Part shown: in pieces, positions 1-8,475 of the stretch
Layout of the letters: every line of letters starts with the position of its first letter
How positions within the stretch are numbered: the stretch's first letter is position 1
Origin: Gnomoniopsis sp. IMI 355080
Lineage: Eukaryota; Ascomycota; Sordariomycetes; Diaporthales; Gnomoniaceae
DNA: 64,000 nt
Direction of reading: 5' to 3'
Assembly (NCBI GenBank): GCA_027946555.1
Contig: JAPEVC010000160.1
Span: 1-64,000, forward strand
The notes under the pieces: generated by a model
What the model was told of the DNA's origin: nothing
Databases searched by the model: none
Seen by the model: only the letters and a program-made list of their open reading frames with translations
Made by a program: the position numbers and the translations under genes

Positions 1-782
1 GCCTGGATCTGGGGCGTGGTATTGACTAAGGGGTGGGCATCGAGCGCGCGGCCCATTTCGGACTCGCGCCATTGTTTGGGCGTGAAGCAGATGCTACCGC
101 AGTAGCCGTTCAGGAGGTTGGTGAGCTCGAGCTTCTCGGGAGACAGCTTGGCGACGTGCTCCGAGATGTGCGCGGCGGCGTCGTCGTTGCTCTTGATGTG
201 CTCTGCGGCGGCATTGGCGGGGTCGATGCCGATCGATTTGAGGACGGGGATGGCGTTCATGCTCCCGTGGAGGGAGTACCAGACCTCGGGGTTGCTTGTG
301 GGGTAGAGCGCTGTGGTGCGGTACTTGAGCGGTGTGTCGGTCCAGCCTTGCTCGTAGTCGGGCAGAAGCTGCTTGAGCTGGCCAGCCTTGATGGCGCTGA
401 GGAAGTCGGTGCCATCCAAGAACCCAGTGGCGATGCAGCCGAACCAAAAAGCGACGTGGGTGGTGTTGACTGTGATGGTTTTGCGGCTGTTGTTGTTGTG
501 GTTGTCATCGCCGCGCAGGGTCAGGATCTCGTCGGCCAGGACGCCGGTCATGGCGTGCAGGGCGGCGGCGACGGAGACGGCCTTGATGGGGCCCGGGATG
601 GTGGGGAAGCTTTCGCCGGTGAAGCGGACTTTGGAAAGGATTCTCTCATCTTGTGTGAAGCCGGGGGTTTGGCTTGCGATGAGGCGGAAGATTCGTTGGG
701 TGTCTTCTGGGACGGGGGTGAAGGTTTTGTCTGTGAAGGTGCCTGGTCCGTAGACGTCGGGGATTCTAGTGGAAGATGACAT
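1..782 (-). CDS. Family III CoA-transferase (CaiB/BaiF), 3'-partial
   Basis: An open frame starts at ATG 782-780 and runs without a stop to the left edge, giving the first 260 residues of a longer protein. The N-terminus (IPDVYGPGTFTDKTFTPVPE) and the stretch FTPKQWRESEMGRALDAHPL near residues 237-256 are what I recognise from fungal CaiB/BaiF proteins, which transfer CoA between carboxylic acids. Fungal members are usually about 500 residues, so roughly half is visible and the substrate cannot be read. Codons end mostly in C or G, as expected for a real gene, and the opposite-strand open frame over the same bases is its shadow. The next gene, also on the minus strand, is a 3-hydroxyacyl-CoA dehydrogenase relative, so the two could act on the same acyl-CoA or carnitine-like substrate; that is inference. 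No intron is needed in the visible part. Confidence 0.75.
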   Translation of the reverse strand, partial: MSSSTRIPDVYGPGTFTDKTFTPVPEDTQRIFRLIASQTPGFTQDERILSKVRFTGESFPTIPGPIKAVSVAAALHAMTGVLADEILTLRGDDNHNNNSRKTITVNTTHVAFWFGCIATGFLDGTDFLSAIKAGQLKQLLPDYEQGWTDTPLKYRTTALYPTSNPEVWYSLHGSMNAIPVLKSIGIDPANAAAEHIKSNDDAAAHISEHVAKLSPEKLELTNLLNGYCGSICFTPKQWRESEMGRALDAHPLVNTTPQIQ

Positions 783-1798
783 GTTTCTGGGAAGGAAAAC
801 AAAAACAAAAAAGAGAACTTGGCAAGCTGGGCTCTGAATCTTGAGAATAGGATCACTAAGAAAGAGGGCGAGATTGTATTGACAACAGTGTTTATTAAAT
901 ACTACACCAAAGAATATGAACAACACGTCTGGGGTTGGTGGTCATGGTGTGAACCATTTGTAGATATATATACTTATACATTAGGAATCAGGTCGCCGGC
1001 AATGCCCACGAGAAAGAGCGAGCATGGCAGTTCCGAGCGTCAATAACACTCGGCCCATCGCGACCAAAGTGTCGTCGCAGATGGGTACTTCTCCTTGTCG
1101 GATGGCGAAAGACTCTGACACGCGTTGTACGGTCTATCCCACCTACAATGGATGGTGGGGATGTTGAGATCGAGGGCACGATCGTTCCGAAAAGGATGAC
1201 GCGAAAGAGCGAACGGAAGAAGAGAGCTTGGATTTTCCGCTGTATGACGTTGGAAGCTTAGGGACAAGACTACTTTATATGGGGGGCCTCGAAGCCTGAT
1301 TCATGCGACCTTGAAGGTTGAAGAGTGCGTTCGGGAGGGCCGCGAGTCAAACAGCTTGTTTGCCACGCTAAATCCTTGTTTGCCACGCTAAATCCTTGAG
1401 TCTTGGATCTTGGATCTTGCATGGGACAATTGGATCTTGCCTTTAGCAGAAAGTTTAATCCAGTGCTCCGCGATATCTGGATTTTGAAGTATTGATAGTC
1501 ACAGAATGCTACAAGCAGTGGCCCGAGCAACACGAGAAAATGGGAGGGCCCCATAAGAGGGCCCCAGGCAAGTTCCAGCTTCAGAGAAATTTAGAGAATA
1601 TTGGTGAGATAACATGATCGACCCAGAATTGCAAACGTGCCAATTTAGAGGAATTACAATTAAACAGGGAGAAAGATAGGTGGGGGGTTGACTTAGTACT
1701 TGGCAACAGAAGGTCAGGTTTATTTTGGAAATAAGTGACAACATTATCTTGATTTTACTACTGACCTTCCAATGGGCATCATGGAGACTTTTTCAAAA
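783..1798. other. Gene-free interval with short direct repeats
   Basis: This holds the upstream side of the CoA-transferase gene and the downstream side of the dehydrogenase gene. I find no coding frame with family resemblance. It contains an exact 20-bp tandem duplication (1355-1394), followed by three copies of TTGGATCTT/TTGGATCTTG in the next 50 bases. Confidence 0.6.
1355..1394. repeat. Exact 20-bp tandem duplication
   Basis: The 20-mer CTTGTTTGCCACGCTAAATC occurs twice head to tail with no mismatch. It lies in non-coding DNA and looks like a replication-slippage duplication. Confidence 0.9.
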
Positions 1799-2740
1799 CT
1801 ATTCCCATTGCTTTCGGATGTTCAGTAAACCAACAAGCTGCTCGTCCCTTTGCTTCGCCAGGTCCTTAAAGTCCCGTCCAGCCACCTCCCCGAGCGTCTC
1901 ATTGACTAGCTGCCGCTTCAAATCATCGTTGATGACCGGATCAGTCTTTGCATACCAGCTCATCATGGGCTCAAGCAAATGGTCGGCCATGTGCTTCACA
2001 CCCCCTTCCCCTCCGCCCAAATGAAACAGCAGTCCAGGGCCCATGACGCCCCACCGCAGTCCTGGCCCGTAGCTCACAGCCTTGTCGATGTCCTCCAGTC
2101 CAACAATGTCCTCTTGCAACAAATACATGACCTCGCGCATCAGCGCCGCTTGGATCCTGTTGGCCACGTGGCCAACGACCTCTTTCTTGACATGGACCGC
2201 CTTCTTGCCGATGTCCTCGTAGAACTGCATCATGCGTGCTGTTGTCTCGGATGATGTCTGCTCGCCGCCCACAACTTCGACGAGAGGGATCAGGTGTGGA
2301 GGATTGAAGGGGTGGCCTACGACACAACGCTCCGGGTGTGCGGAAGCCGCCATGCCCTCCTGGATGCTGGAGCAGGTCAAGCCGCTGCTGCTTGTAGCGA
2401 TGATGGTATCGTTTCGTACGAGTGCTGCGATCTTGCCAAAGAGGTCCTGCTTGAACTGCAGCTTCTCTGGGCCGTTCTCCTGGACGAGGTCAACGTCCTT
2501 GAGTGCTGCTTCCATGTCTGTTGTGAAGAAAATATCTGAGGTTTTCGCGTCGGTCTTCTTCAGCAGGCCTAGTGACGAGAGAACGGGAAGTGCGCTTTGA
2601 ACCATGTTTTGTAAGGCGGTTTCGGCAGCTGGGTTGATGTCGAAGGCTGTTACAGTGAGACCCTGGGCCAGGAAGAGGGCAGCCCAGGAGGCGCCAATGG
2701 CTCCACAGCCGACGACGGCCACCTTTTGGATTTCCGGCAT
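1799..2740 (-). CDS. 3-hydroxyacyl-CoA dehydrogenase family protein (lambda-crystallin / carnitine dehydrogenase-like)
   Basis: Single-exon gene of 313 residues. An N-terminal Rossmann fold shows GCGAIG at residues 11-16 and an acidic residue at the end of beta-2 (FDIN). The catalytic dyad of the family is present as His143 in GHPFNPPH and Glu155 in LVEVVGG, with the usual 12-residue spacing. An Asn follows in VANR (about 194), then a helical C-terminal dimerisation domain. Length and motifs fit the short, single-function NAD-dependent group that includes lambda-crystallin/L-gulonate 3-dehydrogenase and bacterial L-carnitine 3-dehydrogenase, rather than the large peroxisomal multifunctional enzyme. 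The extreme C-terminus (KQWE) has no clear peroxisomal targeting tripeptide, so a cytosolic enzyme is likely. Which 3-hydroxy acid it oxidises cannot be read from the sequence. It is divergent to the YWTD-propeller gene, with 867 bp between the starts. Confidence 0.88.
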   Translation of the reverse strand: MPEIQKVAVVGCGAIGASWAALFLAQGLTVTAFDINPAAETALQNMVQSALPVLSSLGLLKKTDAKTSDIFFTTDMEAALKDVDLVQENGPEKLQFKQDLFGKIAALVRNDTIIATSSSGLTCSSIQEGMAASAHPERCVVGHPFNPPHLIPLVEVVGGEQTSSETTARMMQFYEDIGKKAVHVKKEVVGHVANRIQAALMREVMYLLQEDIVGLEDIDKAVSYGPGLRWGVMGPGLLFHLGGGEGGVKHMADHLLEPMMSWYAKTDPVINDDLKRQLVNETLGEVAGRDFKDLAKQRDEQLVGLLNIRKQWE

Positions 2741-3607
2741 CGTGGGTAAATTAAACGTGGTACTGGTAATTGGAGAGGTTTGGGTTGTCTAGACTGTGAA
2801 CAATTTCTTGGGGTTATAAAGGGACATATGTTTTGGGTCCGGATCACCCAAGAATCGCCTTCGGGGCCTCAGGAGTCTACTACAACATTAGTTATATAAA
2901 AGCCCAGTGAAGAGCAATATGGAAGTAGCATCCTAGAAGAATTCCGCGCAGAGGCCAACTTTCGAAGGATTTTGCTCGCCAGCTCGAATAGCGACGACTT
3001 GTTGTAACATTCAGGCGATGTATCGACTCGTGCAGTCGGCTCTTTCGCTCATGAACAGCGAGGTGACGTCGGACGAGAGCGCCTGTGCCTGACGGTCAGG
3101 CTTCAGGGGGGTCCCCAGTCCTCAGGTGAGCGGAATCCCGCCGTACGGAGGTATTTTACAGCGGGATGCAACATCATTGGGACCCGTCAAAGCGGTCGGC
3201 CCGCTGACGTTTTCCTTTTCGTTTGGCCCGAAGTAGCGATGCCTCGGTATCTTTTTCTTTTGGCCTTCGCGTTAGAAGGGATCCCACTTTTTTTCTTCTC
3301 GGGCGCGAAGGGAACCAGAAAGAATTCAATGGGGCCCTCTCTTTTCGCCCCACGGACACACCGTCATGGCCACAACATACGCAGCACCTTAGTATGGGTG
3401 AGGTAAAGCAGGAATGCTGGAGCTTGGAAAAATATGGAGTCCTCACCATATCTGGGACGAGAGATAAAAACCGGCGGGGCTGGTCCTTACGGTGGCGCTG
3501 TATGAGGCCCCGACCTACAATACTGTTCTGGAAGAGACTTGCAAGACATACCAGCACATCATTTCAGGCAGTCCAAACAGCAAATTGACCACCATCTTGT
3601 CTTCATC
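2741..3607. promoter_or_regulatory. Shared divergent upstream region
   Basis: This 867-bp interval separates two genes transcribed away from each other (dehydrogenase minus, propeller protein plus), so it should carry both promoters. There is a TATA-like GGTTATAAAGGG at about 2812 on the dehydrogenase side. Open frames in 3174-3588 on both strands show no family resemblance and I do not call them. Confidence 0.5.
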
Positions 3608-4513
3608 ATGGGTTCCGCAGCTGAACAACGTCTTTACATCCTCGACGCAGGATTCTCCGAGACTCCATACCGCGGTCGTGTTATATCGTGCCGGACCGAT
3701 GGCAGTGACTTGCAGACCATCTTCGACCACATGTCCACACTGCCCGACGGCATCACAATAGACCGCGAAAACAACCACATGTACTGGACAAACATGGGCA
3801 CCGACTTCAAGACAAATAGCGGCTCCATCGAGCGAGCTGATCTCGACGGATCCAACCGCACAGTCATCGTGCCGTCCGGCACCGTCGGCGTCTTCACCCC
3901 GAAACAAATCACCCTGGCAAAGAAGAACCAGAAACTCTACTGGTGCGACCGCGAGGGCATGAAGGTCATGCGCGCCAACCTCGACGGCAGCGACGTGGAG
4001 GTGCTGATCGACACGGGCCATACCGACGAGGACAGGCTGGACCAGACGAGGTGGTGCGTCGGTATTGCGGTCGACGAGCAACGAGGGCTGTTTTACTGGA
4101 CTCAAAAGGGCCCGTCCAAGGGGAAGAAGGGCCGCATTTTTCGGGCGCCCATGGAAGGGCCCCCGGGGTTCTTTCCGGATAAGCGGTGGGATGTGGAGGT
4201 CGTCTTTGACAATTTGCCGGAGCCGATCGATCTCGAGCTGGACGAGGATAGTCACACCTTGTATTGGACGGACCGTGGTGATCCGCCGAGGGGGAATACC
4301 CTGAACAGGGCGGCCGTTGGCATGGGCGGACAGCCGCAGATCCTGGCAAAGAGGTTGCATGAGACCATTGGGCTGGCGCTGGACGTGGCTGGCGACGTGG
4401 TATATGTGACGGACTTGGCTGGTGGTATTTACGCGGTGGATATCAAGATGAGGAATAAGAGGGTGCTTTTTGCAGAGTTGGGTGATATCACAGGTATTGC
4501 GCTGGGGTCATGA
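3608..4513 (+). CDS. YWTD (LDL-receptor class B-like) beta-propeller protein
   Basis: A 301-residue protein, read from ATG 3608. An upstream in-frame ATG at 3539 would add 23 residues of no evident character, so the internal start, which begins directly in the first propeller strand (QRLYILDAG), is preferred. Four YWTD-type signatures recur about every 50 residues: MYWTNMG near 59, LYWCDREG near 111, FYWTQKG near 163 and LYWTDRG near 219. Each is followed by a turn and a DGS-type loop (TDGSD, LDGSN, LDGSD). Repeats of this kind build a six-bladed propeller that binds ligands or proteins; in fungi such intracellular copies have no established role. There is no signal peptide or membrane segment. 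Its head-to-head neighbour is the 3-hydroxyacyl-CoA dehydrogenase, and the shared upstream DNA would allow co-expression; that is inference. Confidence 0.82.
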   Translation: MGSAAEQRLYILDAGFSETPYRGRVISCRTDGSDLQTIFDHMSTLPDGITIDRENNHMYWTNMGTDFKTNSGSIERADLDGSNRTVIVPSGTVGVFTPKQITLAKKNQKLYWCDREGMKVMRANLDGSDVEVLIDTGHTDEDRLDQTRWCVGIAVDEQRGLFYWTQKGPSKGKKGRIFRAPMEGPPGFFPDKRWDVEVVFDNLPEPIDLELDEDSHTLYWTDRGDPPRGNTLNRAAVGMGGQPQILAKRLHETIGLALDVAGDVVYVTDLAGGIYAVDIKMRNKRVLFAELGDITGIALGS

Positions 4514-4777
4514 GCGTTCGGAAAGAGATTTTGGATAATGTGTAAATAGAATTCATGTGTGTATATAGAGTCACTCAATGATTATTCCACTGCTAAGTCA
4601 TGTCTCTAGATATCTATTCACGCAGTAGCCAATGGATGCAACATATCGCACCCACTTTGGGTCGGATTGATGATCCATTTGCAGCCAAGGGAAGTAAATG
4701 TATATACACAAGAAACATACAACCGTCAACAATATTTCTATTCCTTTCCTTCTACTCCACTTCTACCAGAGTTCGGA

Positions 4778-5110
4778 TCAGTCGTATATGTTGCCCAGAT
4801 GCAGCCGTGACCGTACATCCGCCCAAGTCCGATCGTCGTATGTGCTGTATGCATGGCCTCCTCCGGTGATAGCGCCAGCCGCAACGCCCAGTGGTGTACA
4901 GATTGATTCTGCTCGGGGTGATAATAAGAGTCCGCGGCCCGCTGCAAGACTGCAGATTGACCACACAATGCCCGTCGAACCTAGGGTATACGCCAATGTG
5001 TGCTGCATGGCTCTTGGTAATTCGAGCGTTGAATTTCCGAACGCGAGGACTGTGAGGACGAAAATCGATGAGAGGAAGAGGAGCGCTTGACTTAATTGGA
5101 CTTGAGCCAT
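4778..5110 (-). CDS. Small putative secreted protein, relative of the 5902-6873 product
   Basis: A 110-residue frame from ATG 5110 (an upstream ATG at 5149 would bury the signal sequence). Residues 1-25 form a hydrophobic leader typical of a secretion signal. The rest is a Gly/Ala-rich hydrophobic segment with two cysteines: HTLAYTLGSTGIVWSICSL, then AAGRG, then ESICTPLGVAAGAI, ending in SRLHLGNIYD. The same order of elements occurs in the divergent gene at 5902: EYIVAYTAGGGGIAYYTCQL, TGRG, DECAPLAGLIAAS, and later LLRLHLANETL. Identity is low, but the two Cys, the GRG and the LHL.N positions coincide, so I treat the two as diverged duplicates. This copy ends where the long C-terminal domain of the other begins, so it is either a short form or a truncated copy. 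Function is unknown. Confidence 0.55.
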   Translation of the reverse strand: MAQVQLSQALLFLSSIFVLTVLAFGNSTLELPRAMQHTLAYTLGSTGIVWSICSLAAGRGLLLSPRAESICTPLGVAAGAITGGGHAYSTYDDRTWADVRSRLHLGNIYD

Positions 5111-5901
5111 GATTGATGCTGTTCGCAGCGTTCGGTTGCGATAAGGCAAGCCTTACTGGTAAGGTAGAAAGGTGTGTGGGGATCTGTCGATGGTGATGAT
5201 GCTGCTGGGGAAGTGAAGAGCTCGGTGAGTGCGGTTGTCACGTTGGGTGGATGCATTCACGGAGCTGGACAAAGGGTGAAGAATCAACTGCTGGAACTAT
5301 TGCGGTTGGTTCTTAAGTTGAAACATTCGGGGTAAGATTAGGGTTGACACTGCCGCCGTATAGTTGCTGCCTTATATAGTATTTAGCGCATGGTGAACTG
5401 TCCCAGCGCTACGGAGACCAATCATAGAGCCCCTGCGATCTGTATAGTATCATCGCGAGGCTGCCACTCTTGGCTTGCTTTCAACCTCAAACGTAGGATT
5501 TCCTAGTCCGAGGCACAGCAAGATATGAACGTCCAAGGCAAATGAACGTTTCCGTGGTAGAGACGCATACCGCTCCACGTCATATTGCCGTTGAGATAGG
5601 CGAGGGTGATGGTTCATGCTTAAGATTTACTGTATCTTTCCAGCTCCAGCGGCGCAGTCGAATACAGCCCATTTTCCATGTTGGTGGTCTTTGGGCTTTC
5701 TCTTACATTTGACGGATGCGTATCTCTTTTGGTCAGTATGGCAAGGCAACAGCGAGTATAGAGCCCTTTCTAGGACTTGTTATTCATATAAAGACTTCGA
5801 GACGTGCTCCTGCAGATAATGAACATTTCCCATCTTCGACCATTGGAACTTCGATCTTGCTTGTACCAGTTAGCATTATTTCATACATCCGCTCTATTAT
5901 C
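5111..5901. promoter_or_regulatory. Intergenic region between the divergent paralogue pair
   Basis: About 790 bp between two genes transcribed outward. There is a TATA-like TTATATAGTATT at about 5371 for the minus-strand gene. An open frame continuing upstream of 5902 (from 5716) lacks a leader and is probably 5' untranslated sequence. Confidence 0.45.
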
Positions 5902-6873
5902 ATGAAGCTTTTCACCACTTTATATTGCACCATCACGGCGAGCGCTGCGATAGCTGTTGCAGCACCTGGACCTGGTCAAAATATCAAGGTTGATCACCAG
6001 CGGTCAACACTCGGACCGCCCAGGTTGGATCCAAGAGCAGATCCTCGATGCTCCCGCAGTCTAGACGACGTGTCCACCATAGCTGACGCAGGTGCCAGCG
6101 GCGAATACATTGTCGCTTATACTGCCGGCGGAGGTGGCATTGCGTACTATACTTGTCAACTCCTGACCGGACGCGGCGTAGGTCCTGTGCGTCCTGATGA
6201 ATGCGCTCCGCTGGCTGGCTTGATTGCAGCCAGTACTGCGGTGATCTACACTGCAGTACAAAATAGCAAGCAAGGTACACAGTCGAATGGACGGCGCGGT
6301 GCCCAGCGCGAATCCTCCCTCGCAACGCTTCTACGACTTCATCTAGCAAACGAGACATTGGAAAGTATTCGCGATATGGCTGGTTCAGGCACGTTAGTTC
6401 AGGAGAAATATGATCGCAAAAACTCGACAGTTGCCTCTGTCGTTGACCGGGTTAGTGTTCTGGGAATAGAACATGCGCATGGGCGAGCAGACGTCCTCGT
6501 AACTACCTACGACGACGACACGGGGATAGTTCGGGGCACACCGAGCCCCAATACCACCTCCGGCTGGCTGATCAAGCGGCATGATGGGCCCGGCTTCAAG
6601 ATCAACTACCGCACCATCAGTTACAGCGGCAATGTGCTTGGAACGCCAGATTTTGGCAACCTGTACAAGGATCTCGCAAACGGCATTGCGAACAACTGGG
6701 CTGTTCGTGCGGACAACGACAAGATTGATGAATTGATCGGGACAACGGATGTGACTGACCCCAAGATTCTGACATTTGGGTTTCGTATCATTGCTGAAAC
6801 GGACGGTTTTGGAGAGAATTATGAGAGTGTTGACATATGCGAAAACTTGGTCCCTACCCACGATGAGCTATGA
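5902..6873 (+). CDS. Putative secreted protein of unknown family, long paralogue
   Basis: A 323-residue protein from ATG 5902, chosen because it places a clean secretion leader (MKLFTTLYCTITASAAIAVA) at the N-terminus; the frame is open back to 5716 but that extension is leaderless. After a pro-like, charged stretch with two Arg-rich sites (near DPRADPRCSRS) comes the Gly/Ala-rich hydrophobic segment shared with the 4778-5110 product. A polar linker follows (QSNGRRGAQRES), then a C-terminal region of about 190 residues with several N-glycosylation sequons (NETL, NSTV, NTTS) and one late cysteine in VDICENL. I recognise no known domain. The glycine-rich hydrophobic core inside a secreted, possibly proteolytically processed protein could suit membrane insertion or self-association, but that is speculation. 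No intron is evident. Confidence 0.6.
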   Translation: MKLFTTLYCTITASAAIAVAAPGPGQNIKVDHQRSTLGPPRLDPRADPRCSRSLDDVSTIADAGASGEYIVAYTAGGGGIAYYTCQLLTGRGVGPVRPDECAPLAGLIAASTAVIYTAVQNSKQGTQSNGRRGAQRESSLATLLRLHLANETLESIRDMAGSGTLVQEKYDRKNSTVASVVDRVSVLGIEHAHGRADVLVTTYDDDTGIVRGTPSPNTTSGWLIKRHDGPGFKINYRTISYSGNVLGTPDFGNLYKDLANGIANNWAVRADNDKIDELIGTTDVTDPKILTFGFRIIAETDGFGENYESVDICENLVPTHDEL

Positions 6874-8475
6874 TGGATTGGAATTAGTAGGGGTGGACTG
6901 AAAGAGATCAATACCCACTTTGTATTATATCTAGGGAGGAAGCAAAGTCCTTGAGATACAAGCTGGATTCGAAAAAAATATATAAAAAAAATCCCCTTTT
7001 GATTTTACTCCGATGATCAATAGACAAGTATTGAAGAGCTGTTGGCATGGATGTCGACGCATACTTCTACGTACGGGGTGTGGCTATAGTTGACCCTTTG
7101 GCTGAAGTTTGACACGTTCATTCTGAGGTCTGATCGCATCATGATTTCATTTTATATTCACAGAGAATTAGATGGGAATGACATGATTTTTGAACTCAGT
7201 GAAAACGATATCTATCAGCTAGACGTTCTTCTGGTCGAAAACAAGACATGCAGCTAATATCCCATCTGATTCCTAACATACGCAGATCAAACGACAAACC
7301 TCGTTGCTTAGGTATCTGAAGACATACTACACAAATCACCGACTGTAAGTAGACCACCGATGCGTGAATCTTGGATCACCATCCACTCGAAAGAACGAGT
7401 GAGTGGCTTGCCAACGTGGCAATCGCTGATACCCAGACGGCGAGCACGGATGTCCCGAGAGCCAAGCCTCGATGCCCACCCTTGTCGAGTGCATGCGCCG
7501 CCGGGATGAGGAAGGAAAACATTGGGGCAACTCAGACCTACAAAAATATCTATGATGGGAATGGAAGGAACTGCGTGAGCTACCAGAGCTCGTGGAGCTG
7601 CTGGGATAGCCGTACCAGTATGAAGATAGCATGTGTGCCTTTGCGAGACTTCATGTCTTTCTTTACCTTGATTACCTGCTTGATGTGTTGTGGATGTTCT
7701 TGGGTATCTTCTAGGGACTTTTACCAAATATGTCTGTTTTCGGTATTGGTCAATTTTTACTTTCTTCCTATGGGGTTACATAGAAAGCTGGGCTATCAGC
7801 CGAGTCACTCACCCGCGAGCTGGTACTGGACTGGTGCCTCTGCGTATGAAACGACGTCAACAGTGAAAATTGTATTCTAAGTTTGATCAATTGTAGTGAT
7901 GAGAGTGACCTGTGGCTTCTCGTAAGTTTGCTCCATCGCTCTATGCATCTATGGAAACGCTATCCGCCCAGTTCAAAGATGAACTTGGTTTCATTACAGC
8001 CCTTGGGTGTCTCCTCTTGAGTCGATACATGACGTTCGAGAGGACTTGCATCCAAGTGCCGCAAGAATATAGGAGGTATCCGTAAGTAGCTGTTTAGGAG
8101 AAGTTGTTTCCACATCATGCAATCTGTTTTGAACCATAGAATATATGACTAATTTACTTGCTATCCACCATCAAATACCATGTACGTCGTGTATGTTGAA
8201 GAGGAAGACTGAGGACAGACTAAAGCGCGCATTACATAGCAGCTGGGTCCTACAAGGCAGTCGTATTGAACAAAGAACGGGAACAAACGAACAGCGCAAG
8301 AGCAGGAATTGGGAGTCGGCTTTCAAGTGAAGTGTATGGTCTATTTAATAAGTCATGGGTCATGTAAACACAGCCAAAACAAAACGCTAATGCTACCCAA
8401 AGATGTCCCAAGATACCTATCCATATTTAACCCTTCTATCTCAGCCCAAGCAAAGTTTGATGTCCCTTGTCGTTC
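6874..8475. other. Gene-free interval, 1.6 kb
   Basis: It begins with an A/T-rich tract (about 6973-6995) likely to be the 3' end of the preceding gene. Open frames on both strands at 7308-7880 (up to 169 codons) lack signal, family motif or a consistent codon pattern. One 48-codon minus-strand frame at about 7377-7523 is hydrophobic, but isolated and unsupported. Confidence 0.4.

Noticed and set aside
33..779. 248-codon open frame on the plus strand at the left edge
   Set aside because: It is the antisense shadow of the CoA-transferase gene, rich in Val/Gly/Asp runs, and has no family resemblance.
3515..4360. 281-codon minus-strand frame
   Set aside because: Antisense of the YWTD propeller gene; the plus-strand product has clear repeats.
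7308..7880. Overlapping frames of 139 (-) and 169 (+) codons
   Set aside because: No leader, domain, or splice-consistent extension, and the two frames compete for the same DNA without either showing gene-like codon use.
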